From: Psychromonas aquimarina ATCC BAA-1526
Lineage (GTDB): Bacteria; Pseudomonadota; Gammaproteobacteria; Enterobacterales; Psychromonadaceae
Direction of reading: 5' to 3'
Length of the DNA stretch: 48,545 nt
NCBI RefSeq assembly: GCF_000428725.1
Contig: NZ_AUAM01000037.1
Location: 1 to 48,545, forward strand
How positions within the stretch are numbered: position 1 is the first letter of the stretch; every line of letters begins with the position of its first letter. Below are positions 7,456 through 16,410 of the stretch, one piece after another. The position numbers and the translations under genes were made by a program. The notes beneath the pieces are model-generated. The model made no database searches, was not told where the DNA came from, and worked only from the letters and a program-made list of their open reading frames with translations.

Positions 7456-8706
7456 ATGAAAAAGAATTTACTGGTTACAACACTGTTACTTTCACTATCC
7501 CCGTTTGCTTCTGCCGGCGAAGCTGTCACTCCTGAAAGCATAACCGCAGCAGAGGTAAAAAGCGTACAGTCATCAGACACTTATACTTATGTTAGATGCT
7601 GGTACCGTCCGCATTACAATCATAATGATCCTGCAACAGACTGGGAATGGGCGCTGAATGACGACGGCAGTTATTATAAACTGCCGGGTTACTGGTACTC
7701 CTCAATATCATTTAAAAATATGTTCTATACCGACAGATCCCAGGATGAAATAAAAACACGCTGTGATAAAACCCTGGATGTAAACCATGAAGCTGCTGAT
7801 ATTACCTATTTCGCATCTGATAACCGCTTCTCATATAACCATTCAATCTGGACAAATGACAGCAGTTATCAGGCGCCGGTCATTAATAAAATAATCAGTA
7901 TCGGTGACAGTATCTCAGACACTGGAAATATGTTTAACGCTTCACAGTGGAAGTTTCCAAACAGTAACTCATGGTTCTTAGGTCATTTCAGCAATGGTTT
8001 AGTATGGACTGAATACTTAGCGAAAAAACATGATCTTCCTTTATATAACTGGGCTGTCGGCGGCGCTGCCGGAGAGACTAAATACCTGGCTTTATCGGGT
8101 GTTAATGATCAGATCGACTCATATTTAGTGTATATGAAAATGGCGAAAAACTATCAGCCGCAAAACAGCCTGTTTACACTAGAGATCGGATTAAATGACT
8201 TTGTTAATTACGGCCGCTCAGTAGCCGATGTATCAGCTGACTTCAGCAAGGCGATGCAGACGCTGACTGAAAACGGTGCACAGAATATTCTGGTTCTTAA
8301 CCTGCCGGATGCAACTAAAGCACCGCAGTTTAAATACAGCGATCCTGCCGACGCCTTGAAGATTAAGCAGAAGATTGAAGCTTTTAACCTGTTTATTGAG
8401 CAGCAGGTTAATCAATATGCGGCGCAGGGAGTTAATATTTCTTTGTTTGATACCTATACATTGTTTAATGATGCAATCCAGAATCCTGAAAAATATGGAT
8501 TTAAAAATACAACTGATGCATGTTTAGATATTAACCGCAGTAATTCCATCGATTATCTGCTAAGCCATTCTTTAAGTAATGGTTGTGCGGCAGACGGTGC
8601 AGACAGTTATGTGTTCTGGGGCGTTACTCACCCGACAACACAAACGCATAAAATAATGGCAGAGGAGATTACCCGTTTATCAATCGATAATTTTTCTTTT
8701 AAATAA
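7456..8706 (+). CDS. tlh: Thermolabile-haemolysin-type GDSL phospholipase/lecithinase
   Basis: I take the ATG at 7456 as start (416 residues), since it opens a standard signal peptide (MKKNLLVTT to ASA/GE); an ATG four codons upstream is possible. The N-terminal domain (about 25-140) has the TYTYVRCWYR stretch typical of Vibrio TLH. The SGNH-hydrolase domain has block I GDSISDTGN with nucleophile Ser152, oxyanion blocks around GGAAGE and GLND, and block V WGVTHP with His392. The residue three before the histidine, normally the catalytic Asp, is Gly389. I recall a Vibrio phospholipase structure in which a chloride ion replaces this Asp. It cleaves acyl chains from phospholipids outside the cell and lyses cells by making lysolipids. 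The haemolysin-TLH pairing also exists in V. cholerae. Confidence 0.92.
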   Translation: MKKNLLVTTLLLSLSPFASAGEAVTPESITAAEVKSVQSSDTYTYVRCWYRPHYNHNDPATDWEWALNDDGSYYKLPGYWYSSISFKNMFYTDRSQDEIKTRCDKTLDVNHEAADITYFASDNRFSYNHSIWTNDSSYQAPVINKIISIGDSISDTGNMFNASQWKFPNSNSWFLGHFSNGLVWTEYLAKKHDLPLYNWAVGGAAGETKYLALSGVNDQIDSYLVYMKMAKNYQPQNSLFTLEIGLNDFVNYGRSVADVSADFSKAMQTLTENGAQNILVLNLPDATKAPQFKYSDPADALKIKQKIEAFNLFIEQQVNQYAAQGVNISLFDTYTLFNDAIQNPEKYGFKNTTDACLDINRSNSIDYLLSHSLSNGCAADGADSYVFWGVTHPTTQTHKIMAEEITRLSIDNFSFK

Positions 8707-8727
8707 GTAGTCTAACTTTAATAAAAC

Positions 8728-8772
8728 AGGTGCCTTGTTGTTTGAAAAAATAACCAGGCACCTTCATTTTTT
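8728..8772 (+). terminator. Intrinsic terminator after the phospholipase
   Basis: AGGTGCCT (8728-8735) pairs with AGGCACCT (8756-8763), with a 20-nt loop containing an A-run, followed by TCATTTTTT. Confidence 0.8.
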
Positions 8773-9219
8773 CCCGGCCTGCTTAAATAAGCAGCAGGCA
8801 AAAAGATAATTTCACATCGTAAACGCCCCTGTACACTTGTAATAAAAAGCTTAGCAATAAAACAAATTCTCCAGACCTGTTGATACAGCGCCATCTGCCT
8901 ACAAGCTTATAACCATTTGTAAATACAATAGAATTTACATGCTGAACATGTTTAATAAAAGATCAGAAAATAAGCACTTTAGAGAAAAAAACAGGTAATA
9001 AAAGCGCACTTATTGTCAGCTAAAAATTTAAAAAAACAGAGTTTATCTACATTATTTTTTGACTAAAGAATAGCCAGTCAAGATCACAATTCAAAAACTG
9101 CAGCGTTGTTGAAATATGACAGCAGCGTTACTTTATTCGCACCACGGAACAAGGTTATCAACTCCTTTATATCCTCTTCAGTCTAATTTGGAATTGAACT
9201 TAAGAGGATGGTATTAATT
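8773..9219. other. Gap upstream of the DUF218/FG-GAP lipoprotein
   Basis: No gene is visible. TGTAAAT (8918-8924) and ATTTACA (8933-8939) form a perfect 7-bp dyad with an 8-nt spacer, and ACATG-N5-CATGT lies just after it. These are possible operator sites. A ribosome-binding site AAGAGG (9202-9207) precedes the ATG at 9220. Confidence 0.4.
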
Positions 9220-10884
9220 ATGAAAAAAATCAGAGCGCTAAGCCTGTCACTAATCACAATCTCTCTACTTTCAGCCTGTAATAATGACGAAACCATAATC
9301 AATGAAGAAACCATTGCCGATGCCGATATCGTTATCGGCTTAGGTCTGCAGGTAAACTATGCCAGTTGTTCGCCCCGAATTTTACTGGAAAGCCGCGTTG
9401 ACCGACTGTACTTAGAGGGCAGCAAAAAAGAAAACCCTCTCTATGTGGTTTCAGGTAAGGGTAACCCAACTTCTGTACCACTTTGTGTTGAAGGTGAAGT
9501 AGACACAGATAAAACTGAAGCGGGTGCAATGCGTGATATCCTGATCAGTAAATACAGCGTTCCTGAAGATCAGATTATGCTTGAAGAGGAGTCAACCGAT
9601 ACCGTCACCAATGCGCAGTACGTTAAAGAACTGTTAGATGAAAAAGTGCGCAATAGAGAGTTTATTGTCCAGTCATACACACTGGTAACAAGTAACTACC
9701 ATATGCACCGCGGCGGCGCGGGTAATGACTCCTCTGCTCCCTATTATTTCAATAATGAGTTTGGTGCAGGCACCTTTGTTGAAGGGGAAAACACCTTCGA
9801 ATCCACCATTATTGATAATGAAAGCGTATGGACACAAGAGTTCACCAACAACGCAGGCTGGGTGGTAAACCAGGATGTCAGAACGGCTGCAGATATAAAC
9901 GGTGACGGCAAAGCAGATGCCGTCGGGTTTCAAGCCGGCAGCGTATATGCAGGTTACAGTAACGGCTCCAGTCAGTTTGAAGATAAAGTACTGCTGACAG
10001 ACAACTTCTTACCAGCTTCTGGTTCATGGACCGCGGCAGATTACCGCACCACCGCCGATATTAACGGCGACGGTAAAGCGGAGTTAATCGGCTTTGCAGC
10101 TGACGGAGTGTACGTCGCCAGCGCGGCCAATAATTACCAGGCAGAACTATGGACGACAGATTTTGCTTCAGCCGACATCTGGACGGCTGAACGCCACGTT
10201 TATCAGATGCAGGATATGAATAACAACGGTAAAGCCGATATTGTTGCCTTTGGTGAAGACGGCGTTTATGTCGCTTACGCTGAAGACGGAAGATTCGCTC
10301 CTATGCAGAAATACTCAGAGCAGTTCGGCGCAAAAGCAGTCGTTAACGGCAGCGAAGAGGGACACGATTTTGCTTCCAGTCTGACTAAATACCTGCGTTT
10401 AGCCGGAGATGTAACAGGTAACGGTTATCCTGATGCAGTTATTTTCGGCGCTGATGCCATCTATGTAGCGGAAAATAACGGCACTGAATTTGCGCAGGCA
10501 AAACCCTGGTTAGGACCGGAAACAGATGAGGAGGGTAATCACGCCAGTTTTATCGACGGCTGGGATAATGCAGATCATTATCGAGGTCTGGCTGATATGA
10601 ACGGTAACGGCAGGGCTGATATTGTCACTATCGGCAATAAAGATGTAGTAATAGCTCACTCCACCGGCGAACGCTTTGAGCATTTAAACGGTGTCTGGTC
10701 TTACACCACTGAAAACCGTCATAATGATGAAAATGAGCTAGGCTGGCATCAGTTTACTAAAAATGTAGGCTGGACTGGTAATAACTCAGTGCGGGTATTT
10801 GCAGATGTCACCGGCAGCGGTATTCCGGATTTAGTCGGTTTCTATGAAGATAATGTTTATACGGCTATCTCAGCTGCTCATTAA
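9220..10884 (+). CDS. Lipoprotein fusing a DUF218 domain to FG-GAP/VCBS repeats
   Basis: The start at 9220 is preferred over ATG 9208 because AAGAGG lies 12 nt upstream of 9220 but abuts 9208. The protein has 554 residues. A lipobox LLSAC (Cys at about 19) marks it as a lipoprotein. Residues of about 32-180 look like a DUF218 (SanA/YdcF) domain: ADIVIGLGLQ, YVVSGKG, a TEA segment, EEESTDTVTNA and LVTSNYHMHR. The rest holds about six FG-GAP-like repeats with Ca-binding loops such as DINGDGKAD, DMNNNGKAD, DVTGNGYPD, DMNGNGRAD and DVTGSGIPD, expected to form a beta-propeller. DUF218 proteins act in envelope biology with unclear chemistry; joining one to an adhesion-type propeller is unusual. It is probably outer-membrane anchored and surface- or periplasm-facing. 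Confidence 0.85.
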   Translation: MKKIRALSLSLITISLLSACNNDETIINEETIADADIVIGLGLQVNYASCSPRILLESRVDRLYLEGSKKENPLYVVSGKGNPTSVPLCVEGEVDTDKTEAGAMRDILISKYSVPEDQIMLEEESTDTVTNAQYVKELLDEKVRNREFIVQSYTLVTSNYHMHRGGAGNDSSAPYYFNNEFGAGTFVEGENTFESTIIDNESVWTQEFTNNAGWVVNQDVRTAADINGDGKADAVGFQAGSVYAGYSNGSSQFEDKVLLTDNFLPASGSWTAADYRTTADINGDGKAELIGFAADGVYVASAANNYQAELWTTDFASADIWTAERHVYQMQDMNNNGKADIVAFGEDGVYVAYAEDGRFAPMQKYSEQFGAKAVVNGSEEGHDFASSLTKYLRLAGDVTGNGYPDAVIFGADAIYVAENNGTEFAQAKPWLGPETDEEGNHASFIDGWDNADHYRGLADMNGNGRADIVTIGNKDVVIAHSTGERFEHLNGVWSYTTENRHNDENELGWHQFTKNVGWTGNNSVRVFADVTGSGIPDLVGFYEDNVYTAISAAH

Positions 10885-10913
10885 AACCGAGCGGTTATAA
10901 CAGCCGTACAACT

Positions 10914-10948
10914 CAGTACTCCTGCATAATCTGCCGGAGTACTGTTTT
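10914..10948 (+). terminator. Intrinsic terminator after the DUF218/FG-GAP gene
   Basis: CAGTACTCC (10914-10922) pairs with GGAGTACTG (10936-10944), followed by TTTT. It sits between convergent genes. Confidence 0.75.
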
Positions 10949-10957
10949 ACTTTTGAG

Positions 10958-11959
10958 TTAAAGGATCGCTTCTACCTTTTCTTTCAGACAATCAGACCAG
11001 ACACCAACCTGTACCTGACCAATATGCTGCTTTTGTAACAGCAGCATAGCCAGACGCGACTGTCCTATACCGCCGCCGATAGTTTGCGGTAATTTAGATT
11101 CTAATAACATCTTATGCCAGTCAAGCTGTAAACGGTCAACATCACCGGTGATTTTAAGCTGCTTCTGTAATGCTTCCGGACTGACACGGATCCCCATTGA
11201 AGATATTTCAAATACATCCTGTAAAACCGGGTTCCATACTAAAATATCACCGTTTAATCCGGCATATTTATCACAGGTTGCACTTGACCAGTCGTCGTAA
11301 TCCGGCGCACGTACATCGTGAATTTTTCCGTCAGACAGAAGACCGCCGATACCGATTAAAAATACCGCACCGAACTCTTTTACGGCGGCTCTTTCACGGT
11401 CTTTAGATGACAGTTCAGGATGCTGCTCAGCCAGCTGCTGCGCATGGATAAAAGTAATAGTTTCCGGTAAAAACGGTTTCAGAGCATACATTTCATCCAA
11501 TTGAGATTCTGTCGCTTTAATTGCACTGTACAGCGTACTGACAGTCTCTTTTAAAAAATCTAAAGAACGTTCTGAGCTTTCACAAATCACTTTCTCCCAG
11601 TCCCACTGATCCACATAAACAGAATGAATCGGGCTTAACTCTTCTTCATCAGGGCGAAGTGCTTTCATATGCGTGTAGATACCTTCACCAACACTGAAAC
11701 CATGCTCGCCTAAAGTTTTACGCTTCCATTTAGCAAGCGAGTGCACCACTTCATAATCTTGAGCATGTTCAGGCAAAGATTTTACTTTAACCGAAACTGC
11801 TTTTTCATAACCGCTTAGGTTGTCTTGAATGCCGTCCCCTACTTTAGCTAAAATTGGTGCCTGTACTTCAATCAGCCCTAATTTTTGTTCCAGTTGAGAT
11901 GAAAAGATCTGCTTGGCTTTACTGATCTGCTGCTGGCTTTGAATGTATTGGCTAGTCAT
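10958..11959 (-). CDS. asnA: Aspartate-ammonia ligase (asparagine synthetase A)
   Basis: The 333-residue protein is full length against E. coli AsnA (330). It makes asparagine from aspartate, ammonia and ATP in the cytoplasm. Recognisable parts are the N-terminal [19 protein letters not shown], the VQAPIL segment, [33 protein letters not shown] and the C-terminal [13 protein letters not shown], all typical of this class-II-synthetase-like enzyme. It is transcribed divergently from asnC, the standard arrangement in which AsnC activates asnA under low asparagine. Confidence 0.97.
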   Translation of the reverse strand: MTSQYIQSQQQISKAKQIFSSQLEQKLGLIEVQAPILAKVGDGIQDNLSGYEKAVSVKVKSLPEHAQDYEVVHSLAKWKRKTLGEHGFSVGEGIYTHMKALRPDEEELSPIHSVYVDQWDWEKVICESSERSLDFLKETVSTLYSAIKATESQLDEMYALKPFLPETITFIHAQQLAEQHPELSSKDRERAAVKEFGAVFLIGIGGLLSDGKIHDVRAPDYDDWSSATCDKYAGLNGDILVWNPVLQDVFEISSMGIRVSPEALQKQLKITGDVDRLQLDWHKMLLESKLPQTIGGGIGQSRLAMLLLQKQHIGQVQVGVWSDCLKEKVEAIL

Positions 11960-12122
11960 AATTTTATTTCTCTATAAATAGTTTCTGGTTAACAAGTTGG
12001 TAAATATAATTACCTAATCAGGCACAAAGCTCAATATCCGCCAACAAAAATAGCTTTACACAAAAAGAATCATCAATAAAATAAGCGATTAACTAAGGAA
12101 TCAATAATTACGGGTGATAAAT

Positions 12123-12584
12123 ATGACGGTAAATTATGAGATCGATAATCTAGATAAAGAGATACTTAACGCATTATCTGAAAATGCGCGTATTCCCTAT
12201 GCAGAACTGGCTAAAAATTGTGCGGTTAGTGCCGGTACCATTCATGTAAGAATAGAAAAAATGAAGCAGGCGGGCATTATTGAAGGCACTAAAGTGTCGA
12301 TTAATGCAAAAGCATTGGGTTATGATGTGTGCTGTTTTATTGGTATTAATCTGAAAAATGCCAAAGATTACCCGGATACCATTAAAAGATTAGAAGCACT
12401 TGAAGAAGTGGTTGAGGCTTATTACACCACGGGTAACTACAGTATTTTTATCAAGCTGATGACACGTTCCATTGACCACCTGCAGATGACTTTGATTAAT
12501 AAAGTGCAGGCCATTGATGCGATTCAGTCAACGGAAACCTTAATCTCATTACAAAATCCGATTAATCGAGATGTACTGCCTTAG
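12123..12584 (+). CDS. asnC: AsnC, Lrp-family regulator of asnA
   Basis: I choose ATG 12123 (153 residues), because MTVNYEIDNLD then aligns with the E. coli AsnC N-terminus and GGGTGAT lies 4 nt upstream; an in-frame GTG at 12114 is less likely. The helix-turn-helix is at about 10-60 (LDKEILNAL, AELAKNCAVSAGTIHVRIEKM). The ligand-binding RAM domain follows, with YYTTGNYSIFIK, the LINKVQ segment and IQSTETLISLQNPI at the C-terminus. AsnC activates asnA and represses itself, with asparagine as effector. The 163-bp divergent region should hold both promoters and the AsnC sites. Confidence 0.96.
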   Translation: MTVNYEIDNLDKEILNALSENARIPYAELAKNCAVSAGTIHVRIEKMKQAGIIEGTKVSINAKALGYDVCCFIGINLKNAKDYPDTIKRLEALEEVVEAYYTTGNYSIFIKLMTRSIDHLQMTLINKVQAIDAIQSTETLISLQNPINRDVLP

Positions 12585-12603
12585 TATCGGGAGCTCCTAT
12601 AAT

Positions 12604-12635
12604 AAAGCCCGAAACAGTTACCTGCATCGGGCTTT
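12604..12635. terminator. Terminator between convergent asnC and symporter genes
   Basis: AAAGCCCGA (12604-12612) pairs perfectly with TCGGGCTTT (12627-12635), with a 14-nt loop. Short T-rich flanks occur on both strands (TTAATAA; TTTATTATA), so it may act in both directions. Confidence 0.7.
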
Positions 12636-12656
12636 AATAACCTGACTTAATGTTAC

Positions 12657-14225
12657 TTACTTAACAGAGTTAAGCGCCAGATCGGGCTGCTCATTGTTAT
12701 CTGTTTCTGAGATCTCTGGTTGAGTGCCTAACTGGCCGCGTTGTTTCTTATAGCGGTCTTCCCAGTAGTCAGCACCTTTAATACCCAGCGCAGCAGGGTT
12801 AAAGGTATACTGTTTAACACCGGCTTTCATCTGAGCTTCATAATCTTTTAATGCGGCCATTGCCGGTTTTGCCATAAAGAAGATAATTACAATACCGACA
12901 ATATTTAACCATGCCATTAAACCAACACCAACGTCCCCCATTGCCCAGGCTAGACTTGCGGTCTTCACTGTGCCGTAAAACACTGCTGCCATCAGAACCA
13001 GCTTAAGCACAAATACCATGCCCGGAATTTTTATCGTGCGGCGTAAATAGGCGATATTTGTTTCTGCGATGTAGTAATAAGCCAGAATCGTTGTAAAGGC
13101 AAAGAAGAACAAAGCAAGCGCAATAAATACTTTACCTACACCCGGGAAGGTCTGCTCAATAGCCATCTGAGTAAAGACCGGACCGTTGGCACTGACCTCG
13201 GCCGCGATATTCTGGACAATAAATGCATCAGGAGCACCGCCGTGAACATTGTATGCACCGGTAAGAAGAATCATGAATGCCGTCGCAGAACAAACCAGTA
13301 AAGTGTCAATATAGATAGAAAATGCCTGTACCAGGCCCTGCTGCGCTGGATGATCAACGTTGGCGGCGGCAGCTGCATGAGGACCTGTTCCCTGCCCGGC
13401 TTCATTTGAGTAAATTCCACGCTTAACCCCCCAGCCGATAGCGGCACCAAAACCTGCCATTGGTGTAAAAGCATCGGAGACGATCATTTTAAAGATGCCT
13501 GGAACTTCACCTATATTCAGAAGAATAATAATAAAAGCAATAATGATATAAGCGAGTGCCATAAACGGAACAACAACCTGCGTAAAATTCGCAATACGTT
13601 TAACACCGCCGAAAATAATAAAACCAAGAATAAGCGCTGTACCTGCACCGGTTATTATTTTAGCAAAGCTGAATATACCAATACCGGTTTCAATCATACC
13701 GCCCGTACCAAAAGCATTCTCAACTGCATTACCGATACTGTTTGACTGTACACCGGGAAGCAGTACACCGCAGGCAAAAATAGTCGCAATGGCAAAAATC
13801 CATGCGTACCATTTCTGTCCCATTGCTTTTTCAATATAATAAGCAGGGCCGCCTCGGAACTGTCCTTCGTCTTTTTCTTTATAAATCTGCGCAAGCGTTG
13901 ATTCCGCATAGGCTGTCGATGCACCTAAGAAGGCAACCACCCACATCCAGAAGACCGCACCTGGTCCGCCGAAACCGATAGCAGCGGCAACGCCGGCGAT
14001 ATTCCCCGTACCAACACGGCCGGATAAAGATACCGCTAAAGCCTGAAATGAACTGATCCCGCTGCTGGAGCTTTTTCCAGAAAACAGCAAACGCAGCATC
14101 TCTTTAAAAAGCCGCAGCTGCACAAATCGTGTAATGATTGAATAAAATAATCCAGCACCTAAACAAAGGTAAATTAGTACCGGACTCCAGATAATACCAT
14201 TTAAAAAACCAACAAATTCCTGCAT
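12657..14225 (-). CDS. Alanine/glycine:cation (Na+) symporter, AGCS family
   Basis: The 522-residue inner-membrane carrier has about ten to eleven hydrophobic segments. Family motifs are SLSGRVGTGNIAGVAAAI (about 67-84), the GPGAVFWMWV segment, YAESTLAQIYKEK, GGPAYYIEKAMG, and KRGIYSNEAGQGTGPHAAAAA (in parts) around 270. It imports alanine or glycine with Na+. A long hydrophilic C-terminal tail (about 475-522) is slightly extended. It is monocistronic and has a leader with an inverted repeat at 14263-14315. In V. cholerae a relative is controlled by a glycine riboswitch; I looked for that motif in the leader and did not find it. Confidence 0.93.
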   Translation of the reverse strand: MQEFVGFLNGIIWSPVLIYLCLGAGLFYSIITRFVQLRLFKEMLRLLFSGKSSSSGISSFQALAVSLSGRVGTGNIAGVAAAIGFGGPGAVFWMWVVAFLGASTAYAESTLAQIYKEKDEGQFRGGPAYYIEKAMGQKWYAWIFAIATIFACGVLLPGVQSNSIGNAVENAFGTGGMIETGIGIFSFAKIITGAGTALILGFIIFGGVKRIANFTQVVVPFMALAYIIIAFIIILLNIGEVPGIFKMIVSDAFTPMAGFGAAIGWGVKRGIYSNEAGQGTGPHAAAAANVDHPAQQGLVQAFSIYIDTLLVCSATAFMILLTGAYNVHGGAPDAFIVQNIAAEVSANGPVFTQMAIEQTFPGVGKVFIALALFFFAFTTILAYYYIAETNIAYLRRTIKIPGMVFVLKLVLMAAVFYGTVKTASLAWAMGDVGVGLMAWLNIVGIVIIFFMAKPAMAALKDYEAQMKAGVKQYTFNPAALGIKGADYWEDRYKKQRGQLGTQPEISETDNNEQPDLALNSVK

Positions 14226-14262
14226 ATAAACCCTTATAATTTATTTATATAGTTACTAGGGC

Positions 14263-14315
14263 CTGTTTATCTTTGCTCTTTGTTCCTGCTGGAGGCAATT
14301 TTCAAAGATAAACAG
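14263..14315. repeat. 13-bp perfect inverted repeat in the symporter leader
   Basis: CTGTTTATCTTTG (14263-14275) is matched exactly by CAAAGATAAACAG (14303-14315) around a 27-nt loop. It lies 38-90 nt upstream of the symporter start codon. No T-tract follows on either strand, so it is not a simple terminator. It may be a cis-regulatory hairpin in the leader RNA or the remains of a short transposable element. Confidence 0.6.
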
Positions 14316-15250
14316 ACTTCTAAAGCCGCCTTGCTGTATTAAAAGCAGACAGCAGACAAGCTGTCCTGATTAATAAAGTAATAGTTTTATAACCGCTGAA
14401 TTCAGGTGCACATTTATCCCTGTTTAACTCAGTTAAAGATGTCGCTGAAAGTAAATGTTATGCTCTCCGCGCGACTGGTAACTGTTTATACAGAGGAATT
14501 TTCGAGATAAATAAGTGCACTGATACAAACAGTGATGCTTATCATTGTTTATTTTATATACTGCAGAGCAGGTCACTCTTCTGACAAAAATAACAATAAT
14601 TTCACAACCATGTAACACAACTCAATTTCCCGACACGAAAGAACTTACCGCCTCGGCATACAACTAAGCATTAAGCGCGTTTACCAGCACAACAAAGCAC
14701 TTAATAAACAATGCGTTACAAAAGCAAAATAAACATCTGCCGTACATCAACAGAAGCAGGACAGATTAAAATCCTGCGCATGATAAATGTCCACTCAGCG
14801 TTAGCTTTAACAAACTGCATACCAGGAAAAATAAATAAAGATAAAAATCAGCGGTTTAAGTTTTATTATTATTTATAAATCAGCAGCTCTCGGCACAACA
14901 GACTGTTGTTAAGAGCAATTTATATGCCAACAGAATCAAGCACTCATTAAGGAGTACTAAAACCCTCTATGCTCAACAGCTCAAGAGTTTTTCTATAGCA
15001 GCAGAACAGATTAAATACGCTATTTTACTGGCTGATAAAGAAAAATAACGCACCACATCAGTGCATAACGCACTGTTTTGGATCGTTCGTTTTATGCACA
15101 GGAAACGGATTAAAGAAGGGAAAACCGCTGTTTTGAATAAACAACGGCTTGTCAAAAAACGACAGGGATCTACGTGCTTTAACCTTAAGCAGTAATTTAA
15201 CGGTTTTAGGTTTACTAAAACGGGAAGAATTGAAGGGTCTGCTCTCTGCT
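14316..15250. other. Gap of about 0.9 kb with several hairpins and no clear gene
   Basis: Reading frames here are short and do not look like protein families I know. Two further hairpins are visible. AACAGTGAT (14528-14536) pairs with ATCATTGTT (14541-14549) with one G-U pair and a GCTT loop. GCTCT...CAACAG (14886-14901) pairs with CTGTTG...AGAGC (14903-14916). Together with 14263-14315 this gives an unusual density of secondary structure, and a small RNA is possible but unproven. Confidence 0.4.
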
Positions 15251-15760
15251 TTAATAAATACAGTTAAATAGAAACAGATGCAGCTGATCAGCTTTTTCAC
15301 GACGTGCTGTATCATCCGCATTGTCATCAAGGGCTGTTTTATATTCTTGATAAGCCGGACTGTTTAACAGCCGCTCTTCAAACTGCTGGCCCGTTTTATA
15401 ACTACCGGCTGAAACCGGGATTAAATTTCTCAGCTTTTCCAACTCGCCGAAATCAAACCAGATACCGGCACAACTCGGGCATTTATCGACTTCAATTTTA
15501 TTCTTCGAGCTGTAAAAACTTCTATCCATTACAACACCACTGCACTTTGGACAGTTGATATGTTTATTTAAATCCAGTGACGGCGGGGTAAACTGTTTCA
15601 GATGCTGGACTAATAAACCGCCGCGGATTTTTGTTTTCTGATCGAACTTTTCTATTTCATCATGATCAAAAAATACACCGCCGCATTTTTCAGAAATATC
15701 GACGGTAATCCCGCCTATATTAACGGGTTTCAGGTCGACACCTGTTCTAGGACATTTCAT
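15251..15760 (-). CDS. TFIIB-type zinc-ribbon protein
   Basis: The ATG at 15760 follows AAAGGAAG and gives 169 residues beginning MKCPRTGVDL; an upstream ATG (15799) lacks a comparable site. Two copies of the zf-TFIIB ribbon can be seen. The first (about 1-35) keeps Cys3 and the KCGGVFFD knuckle, but its CPxC and CPxC pairs have each lost one cysteine (CPRT and SEKC). The second (about 70-110) is intact, with CPKC, then CPSCAGIWFDFGELEKL. The C-terminal part is charged and possibly helical. Such proteins are common in bacteria and their function is unknown. The gene stands alone. Confidence 0.85.
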   Translation of the reverse strand: MKCPRTGVDLKPVNIGGITVDISEKCGGVFFDHDEIEKFDQKTKIRGGLLVQHLKQFTPPSLDLNKHINCPKCSGVVMDRSFYSSKNKIEVDKCPSCAGIWFDFGELEKLRNLIPVSAGSYKTGQQFEERLLNSPAYQEYKTALDDNADDTARREKADQLHLFLFNCIY

Positions 15761-16036
15761 ATGACTTCCTTTTACAAAAATAAAGCGTTTAAACTTCAAT
15801 TATGTCACTTATATACCATAACTAGAATAATTTTTATTCAAAGAATAAGCCCCAGAGTATTTTTTATATCCAGCCGCTGTGTTCACATATATGAGTAAAT
15901 TACAGCTGAATTTGGCAGGCTTTACTTTTTAAATTCAAAAGCTTGATATATGCACCATTAAAAAAGTGATGCCTGAGCAGGATGAACAGCAAGCTGTAAA
16001 AACATAGGTTTAATTCACTTACCTCAGAGAGATATT

Positions 16037-16384
16037 ATGAAACAGAAAAACGTTTACCAACCTTTCTTGATTTCAAGTTTCCAAAAAATACATACCCTTA
16101 CTTTAAGTGATATGAAATGGACTGCATTTGAACGCCATGACTTTTTGGGTGATGGAGAAGACTGGGCCCTGCTGATAGAAAATCTGCTGACAGAAAAGAA
16201 TCCACAGCTTCTGTCAAAACTCACCTTTGGCGATGAGACTATGATGTTTTGTATCCGCAGCGAAGATAAAGATGCATTACACGAAACTGCACAAATGGTT
16301 TTTGCATTTTACCAGGATGATGCTTTATTAGATGCGCATATTGCACAATATGCTCAGTATGAATTTGAGCCTGATACTGCTTAA
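16037..16384 (+). CDS. Imm51-like immunity protein (orphan)
   Basis: This 115-residue cytoplasmic protein has the pattern I associate with the Imm51 immunity family: GDGEDWALLIENLL, then LLSKLTFGDETMMFCIRSEDKDAL (in parts), then a helix before the acidic tail. Imm51 proteins neutralise polymorphic toxins of rival bacteria. No toxin, VgrG, Rhs, or secretion gene lies nearby, so this is an orphan, or the toxin was lost. AGAGAGA lies upstream of the ATG. The assignment is from pattern memory and is moderate; a DUF of other function is the alternative. Confidence 0.6.
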   Translation: MKQKNVYQPFLISSFQKIHTLTLSDMKWTAFERHDFLGDGEDWALLIENLLTEKNPQLLSKLTFGDETMMFCIRSEDKDALHETAQMVFAFYQDDALLDAHIAQYAQYEFEPDTA

Positions 16385-16410
16385 ACAGTTTTTATCCGCC
16401 TCTGTTTTAA

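Noticed and set aside
14226..14660. Glycine riboswitch in the AGCS symporter leader
   Set aside because: I looked for its conserved core on the minus strand and did not find it; only unrelated hairpins are present.
15058..15330. Minus-strand frame of 90 codons overlapping the end of the zinc-ribbon gene
   Set aside because: It overlaps a well-supported gene in another frame, has no ribosome-binding site, and resembles nothing known.
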